Source: Rhizobium sp. C4
Lineage (GTDB): Bacteria; Pseudomonadota; Alphaproteobacteria; Rhizobiales; Rhizobiaceae
Direction: 5' to 3'
DNA: 64,000 nt
NCBI RefSeq assembly: GCF_021026315.1
Contig: NZ_JAJNCX010000012.1
Coordinates: 62,001-126,000 of the forward strand
Made by a program: the position numbers and the translations under genes. Numbering within the stretch: position 1 is the first letter of the stretch; the number at the start of each line of letters is the position of its first letter. Shown in pieces: positions 37,553 through 45,288 of this stretch. Below the pieces are notes generated by a model. That model was not told the origin of the DNA. It ran no database searches and saw only the letters and a program-made list of their open reading frames with translations.

Positions 37553-38254
37553 TTGGATCTGTGGCTTGAACATCTGACGGAACAGGTTTCGTTGGCGGCA
37601 GACGAGAAGTCGGCGACAACCGTTTTCCAGAACCTAGCATACGAAGCCGGGTTTCAACTGTTCGCTTATATAAGCGTCCAAGCCAATACGCATAAGATCC
37701 TGTCGAATTATCCAGAGGCTTGGCAGCAAAGATATGTCGATGAACTTTACGTCTCGGTCGATCCGATCATGTTGGGCGCGCGGCATAAACCGGATCCGTT
37801 CGCGTGGGCGAATCCCACGCCCGGCCGATTGACGCGGCGCCAACAGAAATTCTTCGCCGAAGCCGCGGAGTTTGGCATCCGGTCCGGCATATCCATCCCA
37901 ATCAGGTCTGGTTTCGGTCAGATGGCAATGCTGACATTGGCTTCGAGCGAGCACGACTATGCGCAAAGCAGATCAATGACGCCGACATACGCTGCCGCGG
38001 CATTTGGGCAAGTCCATGCTAGGCTTGATATCCTCAAATTGAAGCCCCGTTTGCATGTTCCAGTCGAACTGACGCCAGGCCAACTCACATGCTTACGCTG
38101 GAACGCAGAAGGCAAGACTGCGGACGACATTGCCGACATCGAGAAAACCTCTCCGCACAATGTCCGCTTTCATCTGAAGGGTGCCAAACGTGCGCTCGGT
38201 GCCGCGACCCTGACGCAAGCCGCACGGATTGCGACGAAACTCGGTCTGATCTGA
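37553..38254 (+). CDS. traR: TraR, LuxR-type quorum-sensing activator
   Basis: The protein has an autoinducer-binding domain with the conserved W and Y in EAWQQRYVDELY, D in VDPIML and W in DPFAWANP, then a LuxR HTH (ELTPGQLTCLRWNAEGKTADDIADI starts the domain). I prefer a TTG start at 37553 with GAGGGG 8 bases upstream: it gives 233 residues, the size of pTi TraR, and leaves a palindrome upstream. An ATG at 37505 would add 16 residues. It should activate transfer genes when bound to an acyl-homoserine lactone. No AHL synthase gene is nearby; traM follows tail-to-tail. Confidence 0.85.
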   Translation: MDLWLEHLTEQVSLAADEKSATTVFQNLAYEAGFQLFAYISVQANTHKILSNYPEAWQQRYVDELYVSVDPIMLGARHKPDPFAWANPTPGRLTRRQQKFFAEAAEFGIRSGISIPIRSGFGQMAMLTLASSEHDYAQSRSMTPTYAAAAFGQVHARLDILKLKPRLHVPVELTPGQLTCLRWNAEGKTADDIADIEKTSPHNVRFHLKGAKRALGAATLTQAARIATKLGLI

Positions 38255-38263
38255 TCTCGACCC

Positions 38264-38557
38264 TCAATGAGCCTTCTCGATCGGGGTCGCAGGGATGTAG
38301 CCCAATATATCAAGCAGCGTCGAGACGACCGTCTGTTGAGCGTGGACGGCGATCATCGATGAGAGATAGGCTTCCTGAGCCTCGGCAATAGCGAGTTCGT
38401 CAGGCTTGGTCTTGAACCGGTCATAAGCCAGTTCTGCCTCGCCGACGAGACATCGATGTTTGTTCATCGCATCGATCGTGAGGCGCTCGATCATGTCTTT
38501 TGGCTTTCCTTCCAGCAAGCCAACCAGCGGTCGTAGAAAAATCTTTTCGTAATCCAC
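38264..38557 (-). CDS. traM: TraM, antiactivator of TraR
   Basis: From a GTG at 38557 the 97-residue protein reads FLRPLVGLLEGKPKDMIERL, then TIDAMNKHRCLVGEAEL, and ends HAQQTVVSTLLDILGYIPAT, which matches the TraM family in sequence and size (about 100 aa). GAGGAG lies upstream. TraM binds TraR and blocks transfer until quorum is reached. It converges on traR with 9 bp between stops, as in Ti-type plasmids. Confidence 0.85.
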   Translation of the reverse strand: MDYEKIFLRPLVGLLEGKPKDMIERLTIDAMNKHRCLVGEAELAYDRFKTKPDELAIAEAQEAYLSSMIAVHAQQTVVSTLLDILGYIPATPIEKAH

Positions 38558-38737
38558 CTTCTGCGAGGCTCCTCTCGTGTCCTGTCGCCGAAGGCACAGT
38601 CCGCAATTCCTGATCGACCAACGCACATCATGGCCATTGCCAGACAACACGTATCACAAAAGCGGCGCGCACGAACACACCGCCTGCATGCGGGCATACT
38701 CTCTCCCACGCTTCAAAAACGGCAGCGCTTCCTAGTT

Positions 38738-38772
38738 TTGTAGAGAATACTCCGTGGCGAAATACTCTACAA
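38738..38772. promoter_or_regulatory. Inverted repeat upstream of the XRE gene, probable operator
   Basis: TTGTAGAG (38738-38745) pairs perfectly with CTCTACAA (38765-38772), and the interval contains a direct repeat of AATACTC. It ends 18 bp before the XRE start codon, the usual place for an autoregulatory site. Confidence 0.6.
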
Positions 38773-38790
38773 CCCGCTGCATTCGCCAGC

Positions 38791-39048
38791 ATGGAGCTTC
38801 GCAAGGTTTTGGGCAATAATTTGAAGTCGTTGAGACAGGCCCGGCGCATGTCTCAGGAGACGCTTGCCCATGAGGCCGGCATCGACCGCACCTATATCAG
38901 TTCGATTGAAAGGGGCGTTTATGCGACGAGCATTGACGTCCTGGATCGTTTGGCCAAAGCGCTGGGCGTCGAGGCAAGTGAACTGCTTCGCGGAAATCGA
39001 GACCAGATAAGGGACAGTCAGGCGCCAAAAAGCTCCGATCAAAATTGA
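38791..39048 (+). CDS. XRE-family (Cro/CI-type) regulator
   Basis: The 85-residue protein is a single HTH_3 domain: LGNNLKSLRQARRMSQETLA, then AGIDRTYISSIERGVYATSI and LDRLAKALGVEASELL. It probably represses its own promoter through the inverted repeat just upstream and may act on transfer or on the cargo to its right. It is divergent from traM. Confidence 0.88.
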   Translation: MELRKVLGNNLKSLRQARRMSQETLAHEAGIDRTYISSIERGVYATSIDVLDRLAKALGVEASELLRGNRDQIRDSQAPKSSDQN

Positions 39049-39517
39049 CGTGCGCTTCCCGCGATAGTAGAACTGCGGATCGGTCACTGGTGCAAAGCCC
39101 GAATGGGAGTCAACGATTTTCAGGATGCGCAATCACGTTCGACTTCTCACGGGCAGGCAAACCCACCGATAACGCCAACATTGCGTCTTCCAACGGCAAG
39201 TTCCACGCCGATTGTTTGAGCCAGCACTGATTCCTGACCCTTTAGGAAGCGCGCCGAAAAATGGAGGATTGCCCTAGAAACTGCAACGAGGTTCGACCTC
39301 ATAGTGCCATCGGCAACAGGCCGCAGATTTCGCTCATGAACGGCGCAGGCGCATCCGGTCCGCCATGAGCAAATATCCGGGGAATTACCCAGCCGGGCGG
39401 TCGAGATTAAGGAAGCACCTCAGTCATTGCACTATCACTAGTCTTTGCGCTAGGACTTCCGACACTCGCACCAAACCCGCAAGATACTCTCACCGCGGCC
39501 AACACTCATACTGATAC
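39049..39517. other. Gene-free stretch
   Basis: I see no coding pattern, RNA gene or clear repeat in this stretch between the XRE gene and the cargo. It marks the boundary where base composition starts to fall. Confidence 0.5.
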
Positions 39518-39742
39518 TTAGTCGATATGCGTGACAACTATAGTACCGGAAATAATGGCTTTGGCGACCATATGTTGGATGTTTATACATCCGAGATTCC
39601 GCATTATCTTTCTGATATCATTCCGAACTGTTGTCTGAGATAAATTTATCATCCCGGAAATTTCCTTCACACTCAATCCGGAGGCCATATACTGAAGAAG
39701 AAGTTCTTGGCGCTCCGTCAGATTTGTATTATTCGTCTTCAT
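39518..39742 (-). CDS. Small LuxR-type HTH regulator (DNA-binding domain only)
   Basis: The 74-residue protein consists of a GerE/LuxR helix-turn-helix: TERQELLLQYMASGLSVKEI, then NLSQTTVRNDIRKIMRNLGC. No sensor domain is present. The ATG at 39742 has AGGTGG 7 bases upstream. It lies 17 bp after the AspH-like gene on the same strand and probably shares its transcript. Because it flanks the peptide cluster, it is a candidate local regulator; that is inference. The gene is AT-rich compared with the tra genes. Confidence 0.75.
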   Translation of the reverse strand: MKTNNTNLTERQELLLQYMASGLSVKEISGMINLSQTTVRNDIRKIMRNLGCINIQHMVAKAIISGTIVVTHID

Positions 39743-39759
39743 GTCGTATCCACCTCGTC

Positions 39760-40401
39760 TCACGATTCATATACGGCTGCATCGATTTTTATATTTTCAG
39801 GTGAATAGTTTATTTTGAATTCTATATAAAGTATCGTCCTATCAGCATCAGAGGCATTTAACGCAAAGTGGTAGTTAGATCCATCAAACACAAATGCTTC
39901 ACCTGGAACATGTTGCCTAAATTCACCTTCTACATTCAGGTATGAAAAATTTCTTGAACTAGCTGCATCCAGTGTTAGGTGCATCTGAAGCAGCCCTAGA
40001 TCTCGCAGTTCGGGGTGATTATGCGTTGGCAACAACGAATTGGGCTTAAGCTTCAAGAATGCAGCCACATTAATACCGTCGATTTTCGACAATAGGGCGA
40101 TAGTATTTTCAACTTGCCTATCTAAGAATTCAATGGGCTTGTCTTTGTATATGAGACCATACTGTAGCCAATCATTATTGGCTCCATCCCTGCCCCACCC
40201 ATCTAACCACCCATACGAGCCGCCGTTTTGAACGTGTAGCGCAACTTCGCCATAAACCTCCTCGTGGCGCTTCCCAACTCTATGTATGGGCGTTCGAGGT
40301 GCGGCTAGCGCTAGAGCTTCATCGCGTATAACGGTCCACTTATCTCTTAACGACGCAAGCTGTGGAAAAAGGTTCAAGTCGTAGAAGCAGTTCGTCATCA
40401 A
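39760..40401 (-). CDS. Aspartyl/asparaginyl beta-hydroxylase family protein
   Basis: The 213-residue protein shows the AspH cupin pattern: LLPTHNHPELRDLGLLQMHL with the first iron-binding His, then GEAFVFDGSNYHFALNASDA with the second His, then RTILYIEF. AspH-type enzymes are Fe(II)/2-oxoglutarate dioxygenases that hydroxylate Asp, Asn or lipid substrates. GGAGG lies 7 bases before a TTG at 40401; an ATG follows at once. Next to a peptide cluster whose precursor contains Asp and Asn, it may be a tailoring enzyme, although it faces away from the operon. Confidence 0.72.
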   Translation of the reverse strand: MMTNCFYDLNLFPQLASLRDKWTVIRDEALALAAPRTPIHRVGKRHEEVYGEVALHVQNGGSYGWLDGWGRDGANNDWLQYGLIYKDKPIEFLDRQVENTIALLSKIDGINVAAFLKLKPNSLLPTHNHPELRDLGLLQMHLTLDAASSRNFSYLNVEGEFRQHVPGEAFVFDGSNYHFALNASDADRTILYIEFKINYSPENIKIDAAVYES

Positions 40402-41514
40402 TCAAAAACCTCCGGGTTTTGTTGTCGGCCCGAATGAGTGTCGACAGCACGAAACGTATCGCTCCCCGCAAAAAACGAGCGGATCAAAATGTCGCTAACG
40501 GCTTGGGAGCGTGACGAGTCCAATCGTACAGCCGGTCTCCAATAGATCGCCGCCATCACAAGTTTCAAAACATTTGAGGGAGCAGTCATGACAGTCATAA
40601 GCGCTGCAGCGCCAACGTCACTGCTGGTTCGCAAGACAGTTTGTGGTGCTGGGGGGCAACTGCGGGTACCTACGTGCGTGGCAACAAAAAATCCCAATAA
40701 ACATGCCCGCGGAATGGGCCGAGGAGCTAGCCCTGGATGACGCCAGTTCACACAACTCGTGGACATTGAGCCAGTAGCGGCGAAAGTACGGGATCTCGAC
40801 ACGACAGGCTCTGTGGAAAGGCCCCCGGCCGCCTTGTCTTGCTCAGCAGCTTCAGCATCTGAGTTTCTGACACAACTGTCAGGATTGAGAGAGGCGGCAA
40901 GGCTCCGTATCGACGCTGGAGCAAATAACTCTCTCCGGCTCGAAGAATTACGAACCTTCAGTTGCCAAGGAAACCGCGCCAGCCTACCTCGCGAGATAAA
41001 CCCAAGATTGAATTGCGGTCGCATGCACGAACTCCGTCACAATTTATGTTGGACAGGTATGCACCTTTACAATCTGTGATTTCGTAAAATTTGTCAAACT
41101 AAAATGAATGCTGTCACAATTATTTCACGACCACCTCGGGCGGATTAAATATATATATAATATAATATAGATATATTATATTATCTTCCGCGATTGTCGC
41201 ATCGATGATGTCCATACATTTAGCTTTGACGTGGTCAAGATATTTTGTGATATCTGCCCATAGAAGGAAAATTTCAGCTAGTATACCACTTTAACGTTTA
41301 CTAATCTATATTCTAATATATCGAATGACTGGGGGGCCATAATTACTTACTAGAGGTTTTCCGGCGTCCGGGAAAAATCAAATTGGGTGCGGCATAGCAT
41401 CTATGCGGAGCTAGAGCGGGATCTTATACGGCGTCTCGCTGAATTCGACTCTTTTGGCTTCCCAAAACGCGATGAACCTGAATCTCTGGTGCGAAACGGA
41501 GGTGTTGGATGCGA
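40402..41514. other. Gene-free, increasingly AT-rich stretch
   Basis: No convincing gene is visible. A minus-strand open frame at 40398-41024 has no recognisable domains and no good start signal. The right half is AT-rich and contains the palindrome at 41157-41184. The stretch leads into a decayed IS630 element. Confidence 0.5.
41157..41184. repeat. AT-only palindrome
   Basis: Two 13-base arms made only of A and T (41157-41169 and 41172-41184) pair perfectly around a GA loop. It could be a cruciform, a protein-binding site or a replication-type element; nothing nearby decides. Confidence 0.5.
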
Positions 41515-42478
41515 ACAGGGATTTCTTTGCGGGAAGATTTTGATGGAGAAGGCCTGCGGCGTCTGGCGCGGCAGACGAAGGACGCCGCCTAGGTTCGGCG
41601 TCTGTTGGCGCTCGCGTCGATCTATGATGGCGGCTCGCGATCCGATGCCGCCCGTTTGGGCAATGTCACGCTCCAGATCGTTTGTGATTGAGTCATGCGT
41701 TTCAGCGAGCGCGGTCCCGAAGGACCTAATCAATGGTAAGGCTCCGGGCTAGCAGTCTCGGTTGAACGATCAGCAGCGCATGGCCTTCGCGCAGGCCATG
41801 GAGCGTGGACCAACACCCTATCTCGACGGCGTCGTTCGCTGGCGTCTATGCGACCTGGCCCAAACATCATGCGCAAGACCGGCAAACCATTGAGGATTTT
41901 AAAGAAGTTTCCCCGCCGCTGTGGCAGAATTTACCACCGGAGCGGCCCGAGGAAAACGCATAGAGATTTGGTTCAGGGATAAGGCCCGTGTCGGGCAGAA
42001 GAACAAGAGCACGCGCCGTTGGGCCAAACTTGGAACACGGCCTTCAGCGCAGCACGATCAACGCACGAGGTCGGCCTACATCTTCGGCGCCATCTGCCCG
42101 AAGCTCGGCAAAGCGGCTGCACTCGTCATGCCTTGGTGCGACACCTATGCGATGACCCAGCATCTGGCCGAAATCTCCCGCCATGTTGACCAGGACGCGA
42201 ACACCATCCTGATCATGGATCAGGCGGGCTGTGACACATGTCCAACCATCTCATCGTGCCCAAAAACATCACCATCCTACCGTTGCCGCCGAAGTCCCCA
42301 GAGCTGAACCCAGTTGAAACCCTCTGGCGCTTCATGCGCGAGAACTGGCTCTCAAACCGCGTCTTCAAATCCCATGACGACATCGTCGATCATTTCTTCC
42401 ATGCTTGGCGGAAACTCGAAGGCCAGCCTTGGCGCATCATGTCCATCGGCAAAAAAGAATGGGCGGATGGGTTCTGAT
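41515..42478 (+). pseudogene. Degenerate IS630-family transposase
   Basis: Fragments in different frames spell an IS630 transposase: GISLREDFDGEGLRRLARQ near 41517, FSERGPEG near 41700, then IEIWFRDKARVGQKNKSTRR from 41962, ANTILIMDQAG, and ILPLPPKSPELNPVETLWRF to the stop at 42478. Several stop codons and at least two frameshifts (one near 42230) interrupt it. It lies directly upstream of the peptide operon and may have helped bring it in. Confidence 0.82.
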
Positions 42479-42595
42479 TAGTGAGGGCCCGTATCAACCC
42501 GGTGGAACTTGGAAAAAGCTAGATTGGCCTAACTCGGTTTCCGAAAAACCGGCAGCAGGCCAATGTACATGAAGTCATGAGTGCGAATATCGCAG

Positions 42596-42624
42596 TTGCA
42601 AGGCGCGAGGAATTCGCGTTCTAA
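42596..42624 (+). promoter_or_regulatory. Putative promoter of the peptide operon
   Basis: TTGCAA (42596-42601) and TTCTAA (42619-42624) are 17 bases apart and lie 36 bp upstream of the precursor start. Within the spacer, CGCGA (42604-42608) and TCGCG (42614-42618) form a small inverted repeat that could be an operator. Confidence 0.5.
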
Positions 42625-42659
42625 TTTCCCCCGTAGACTGAACCGAAGAGGAGAAACTC

Positions 42660-42782
42660 ATGTCTATAAAGCAATATAAACTGACACGTGGTTCGGGCGG
42701 CGGCGGCGGCGGCGGAGACCCATCGCCAAACCCCCCAGGGCCGGTGGGACCCGGCCCTAATGGCCCCGACTCTGGTGGTTGA
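42660..42782 (+). CDS. Probable RiPP precursor peptide, Gly/Pro-rich, 40 residues
   Basis: A 41-codon frame with an excellent ribosome binding site (AGGAG, 7 bases before ATG) encodes a basic N-terminal part (MSIKQYKLTRGS), seven consecutive Gly (13-19), then DPSPNPPGPVGPGP and NGPDSGG. There is no Cys, and Thr occurs only in the basic part. It resembles no precursor that I know; the Gly run recalls microcin B17. It is the first gene of an operon with YcaO, an acyltransferase, a methyltransferase and an exporter, so it is the likely substrate. Modifiable residues are K4, K7, S12, D20, S22, N24, N34, D37 and S38. Confidence 0.72.
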   Translation: MSIKQYKLTRGSGGGGGGGDPSPNPPGPVGPGPNGPDSGG

Positions 42783-42795
42783 GTACTAGAGTATC

Positions 42796-42831
42796 TCGGT
42801 CGGCGCGGTGCTCCGAGCCGACCGAATTTTG
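42796..42831 (+). terminator. Hairpin with T-run between precursor and ycaO (attenuator)
   Basis: TCGGTCGGC (42796-42804) pairs perfectly with GCCGACCGA (42817-42825), followed by ATTTTG. A partial terminator here would give more precursor than enzyme mRNA, a common feature of RiPP operons. Confidence 0.6.
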
Positions 42832-42844
42832 CAAAGGGTCGACG

Positions 42845-43921
42845 ATGATATCGGTCACAAAAGTTTCGCCACCCCGCCCGTTGCAACAGTATCATTTCTT
42901 TCAGGTCCGCGACGACCAACGAGATATCTCAGGTTACGGCTTTGATTTGAACGAAGAGGTCGCCCAGGCGAAGGCTGTTAGCGAGTTTTGTGAGAAGCTC
43001 ATTTCAAGAAGAGCGAGATCTTCTCTGCTGCAGATTGCCAGTCGAACTGGGGCAATAGAGGGTGAGGTTTCCTATCACACCGAACTTGGCTTGTTCTCGT
43101 CGCTAAAAGTGAGGACTTTAACTGGCCTTGTCAGCGGAACACCATATCGCTTGCCAGTATTCGGGGAATTGAAGGAGCGACGAGAATGGGTGCAAATTGT
43201 GCCCACGTCTACAAGCGGGTACGCTGCCCATCCTGACAGGAATGTTGCGTTGCAAAATGGCCTGCTGGAAATTCTGGAACGTGATGCGTTTTTTCTCACG
43301 TGGTATGGCAACATCGCGTCTAAAGTTATTGGGCATGAGAAACTTCCTAGCACTATATCCCAAGTTGTGGATGAGCTGCCCACCCAGCTTAGACTCTATG
43401 AACTGCCGGTTCGCTGTCGGGATATATACGCAGTTGCTGCAATCATGGTGAGAAAAGACAAGAACGGATACATGATCGGCTTGGGCGCCTCGAAAGACTG
43501 CAGTGCCGCCATTGAGAAGGCAGCCTCAGAAGTGTTCTTTTTCTATTCCTGGTATCACACATTCGCCCAATCATACTTTCACAATAGTTATAATCTTCAT
43601 TTCTATAATGGATATTTCTCAAATCTCGATTTTTTTTGGAACAGGGGCTGCTATTCATTCATGCAAATGGAGACAGGAAATGTCTGGCCCGATCAGTTTA
43701 CCAACAAAAATAGTCGACCCCAGGAAATGGAGGTTTTCTCCGAAGATCTCGGCGAACACGAAATAATGGGGCGGACTGTTTCGGTCATCGGCGTGCACGT
43801 TTCCGGATTAATTCCACAGCACACTATAGCTCCTTACGCCCTCAACATTGGACCGGCGATATCCGAATTTCCTGACTATCAACAGACTTGGCCCTTTTTT
43901 GGCGTCCATCCTTTCACTTGA
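42845..43921 (+). CDS. YcaO-domain protein
   Basis: The 358-residue protein has YcaO signatures: SGYGFDLNEEVAQAKAVSEF with a following E-x-x-x-x-R, then NVALQNGLLEILERDAFFLT near the middle, and the C-terminal end WPFFGVHPFT. YcaO enzymes use ATP to activate backbone amides and make azolines, thioamides or amidines in ribosomal peptides. No E1-like or FMN partner for azole formation and no TfuA is visible, so the product is uncertain. AAGGG lies 7 bases before the ATG. It is second in the operon, after the precursor and a hairpin. Confidence 0.82.
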   Translation: MISVTKVSPPRPLQQYHFFQVRDDQRDISGYGFDLNEEVAQAKAVSEFCEKLISRRARSSLLQIASRTGAIEGEVSYHTELGLFSSLKVRTLTGLVSGTPYRLPVFGELKERREWVQIVPTSTSGYAAHPDRNVALQNGLLEILERDAFFLTWYGNIASKVIGHEKLPSTISQVVDELPTQLRLYELPVRCRDIYAVAAIMVRKDKNGYMIGLGASKDCSAAIEKAASEVFFFYSWYHTFAQSYFHNSYNLHFYNGYFSNLDFFWNRGCYSFMQMETGNVWPDQFTNKNSRPQEMEVFSEDLGEHEIMGRTVSVIGVHVSGLIPQHTIAPYALNIGPAISEFPDYQQTWPFFGVHPFT

Positions 43922-43931
43922 GATTGCGATC

Positions 43932-44399
43932 ATGAGGGCAGAGCCTTTTGCAGATCTTACAGTTATATCTGAGCTTTCTGTTGAAGAGAGCTTTTGGCAC
44001 ATGTGTAATATCTGCATTACAACTCGCTCCTATCTGAACTGGACTCTCGCAGACCTAGAGCGTTTCTTTCTTCCTCCGATTGAACATGGCTATGTTCGCT
44101 TCTTCGGCCCTTCCTCCGAAAAATCGGACATTAGCGCGTTTTGTACTTGGGCGTGGCTAACGCCAAACGCGTCTCAGCTTCTGCGGGAGCAACACCTTGA
44201 TCCCACTCCAGAAGACTGGAGCGGTGGCACCGAACTGTGGATTACCGATTTGGTTGCTAAAGACACGAATTTGCGCTCTGTTGCGAATTACCTAAAGTTT
44301 GAAGCGTTGCGCGGCAGCCCATCCCCATTCGCCTTTGCCTTGAGGCGAGACGCGGCAGGTAAAGTCCGCAAGATCGCTCGGTGGCAATGCATACAGTGA
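43932..44399 (+). CDS. HlyC-like lysine acyltransferase
   Basis: The 155-residue protein aligns by eye along the whole RTX toxin-activating acyltransferase fold: LSVEESFWHMCN with His23 at the same number as the HlyC catalytic His, FFLPPIEHGYVRFF, CTWAWL, EDWSGGTELWITDLVA with D106 at the place of the HlyC catalytic Asp. HlyC moves a fatty acyl group from acyl-ACP to lysines of a toxin. No RTX toxin is present; Lys4 and Lys7 of the small peptide are possible targets. It begins 10 bp after the ycaO stop. Confidence 0.8.
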   Translation: MRAEPFADLTVISELSVEESFWHMCNICITTRSYLNWTLADLERFFLPPIEHGYVRFFGPSSEKSDISAFCTWAWLTPNASQLLREQHLDPTPEDWSGGTELWITDLVAKDTNLRSVANYLKFEALRGSPSPFAFALRRDAAGKVRKIARWQCIQ

Positions 44400-44406
44400 G
44401 GATCAA

Positions 44407-45288
44407 ATGACATTTTCAAGAGCCGACTTGGCGATTGCAAGATTAGCGTACGCCAAGCAGATATTGGCGGCAGCCGGAATAACTAACGAGGCATTAGAGT
44501 TTGCGTTTGCGACAGTCCCGCGTGAGGATTTCGTAGGAAAGGCGCCATGGTACATCGCCCGAGGGGAAGGCTACCATAAGCTACCTTCGTCAGATCCAGT
44601 TGTGCTCTATCAAGATTGCCTGATAGCTTTGCAGCAAAATAGGCTTGTCAACAACGGAAGCCCAACCTTACATGCGCGCGGAATTCACAATTTGGCGATC
44701 TCGGCGGGCCACTCAATAGCTCATATTGGCGCGGGCACGGGGTACTATTCTGCATTGCAGTCTGTTTTGGTCGGAGCCACCGGGAGGGTTCTTGCTGTTG
44801 AACAAAATGCGTCGCTCAAAGAGCAATGCGTGGAAAACTTGCATGGATACGCCAATGTGTCGGTGATCCAAGGTAACGGAAGCGCCTGGCCACAAGAGCA
44901 GGTAGACCGGGTATATGTAAACTTCGCAACGGCCCGTCCTGCGCAGCCGTGGATCGAAAATCTCGCGATAGGCGGGAGACTGCTGTTTCCTTTGTGCGCC
45001 CCGCAAGACGCGGCTGTCATGGGCTCACCCGTAGTTGCCCGTGGAATCTTCCTTCTAATCGAGCGTAAGAAGCTGGGGTACACGGCGACTGTATTGGGAT
45101 CTGCATTTTTTGTCTGGGACGAATGCGACGCTGGAGAAACACCGGAATACCTAGAAAATCTGAAGAGAAGTCTCAATAGCAACCAAGCCCATCGGATTAA
45201 GAGCCTTCGAGTGGGCCCCGATGATATGGGAAATGAATGGTTATCTTCGGAAACGTGGGGCCTCTCATATGAGGAAGTGAATGACTGA
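44407..45288 (+). CDS. PIMT-like O-methyltransferase
   Basis: The 293-residue protein resembles protein-L-isoaspartate O-methyltransferases: VPREDFVGKAPWY near the N-terminus, then the SAM-binding segment SIAHIGAGTGYYSALQSVL and VLAVEQNASL. Such enzymes, when found in RiPP clusters, methylate Asp side chains and promote aspartimide or isoaspartate formation. The precursor contains two Asp residues. GAGG precedes the ATG; the gene overlaps the ABC transporter start by 8 bases. Confidence 0.82.
   Translation: MTFSRADLAIARLAYAKQILAAAGITNEALEFAFATVPREDFVGKAPWYIARGEGYHKLPSSDPVVLYQDCLIALQQNRLVNNGSPTLHARGIHNLAISAGHSIAHIGAGTGYYSALQSVLVGATGRVLAVEQNASLKEQCVENLHGYANVSVIQGNGSAWPQEQVDRVYVNFATARPAQPWIENLAIGGRLLFPLCAPQDAAVMGSPVVARGIFLLIERKKLGYTATVLGSAFFVWDECDAGETPEYLENLKRSLNSNQAHRIKSLRVGPDDMGNEWLSSETWGLSYEEVND

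Noticed and set aside
39045-39230. 61-codon frame after the XRE gene
   Set aside because: Overlaps the XRE stop, has no ribosome binding site and no similarity that I recognise.
40398-41024. 208-codon minus-strand frame upstream of the AspH-like gene
   Set aside because: No domain, signal or family resemblance and no good ribosome binding site; composition looks non-coding.
42700-42716. GGC triplet run as a simple repeat or sequencing artefact
   Set aside because: It lies in frame inside a small ORF with a strong ribosome binding site, ahead of ycaO, so a coding role for poly-Gly is more likely.
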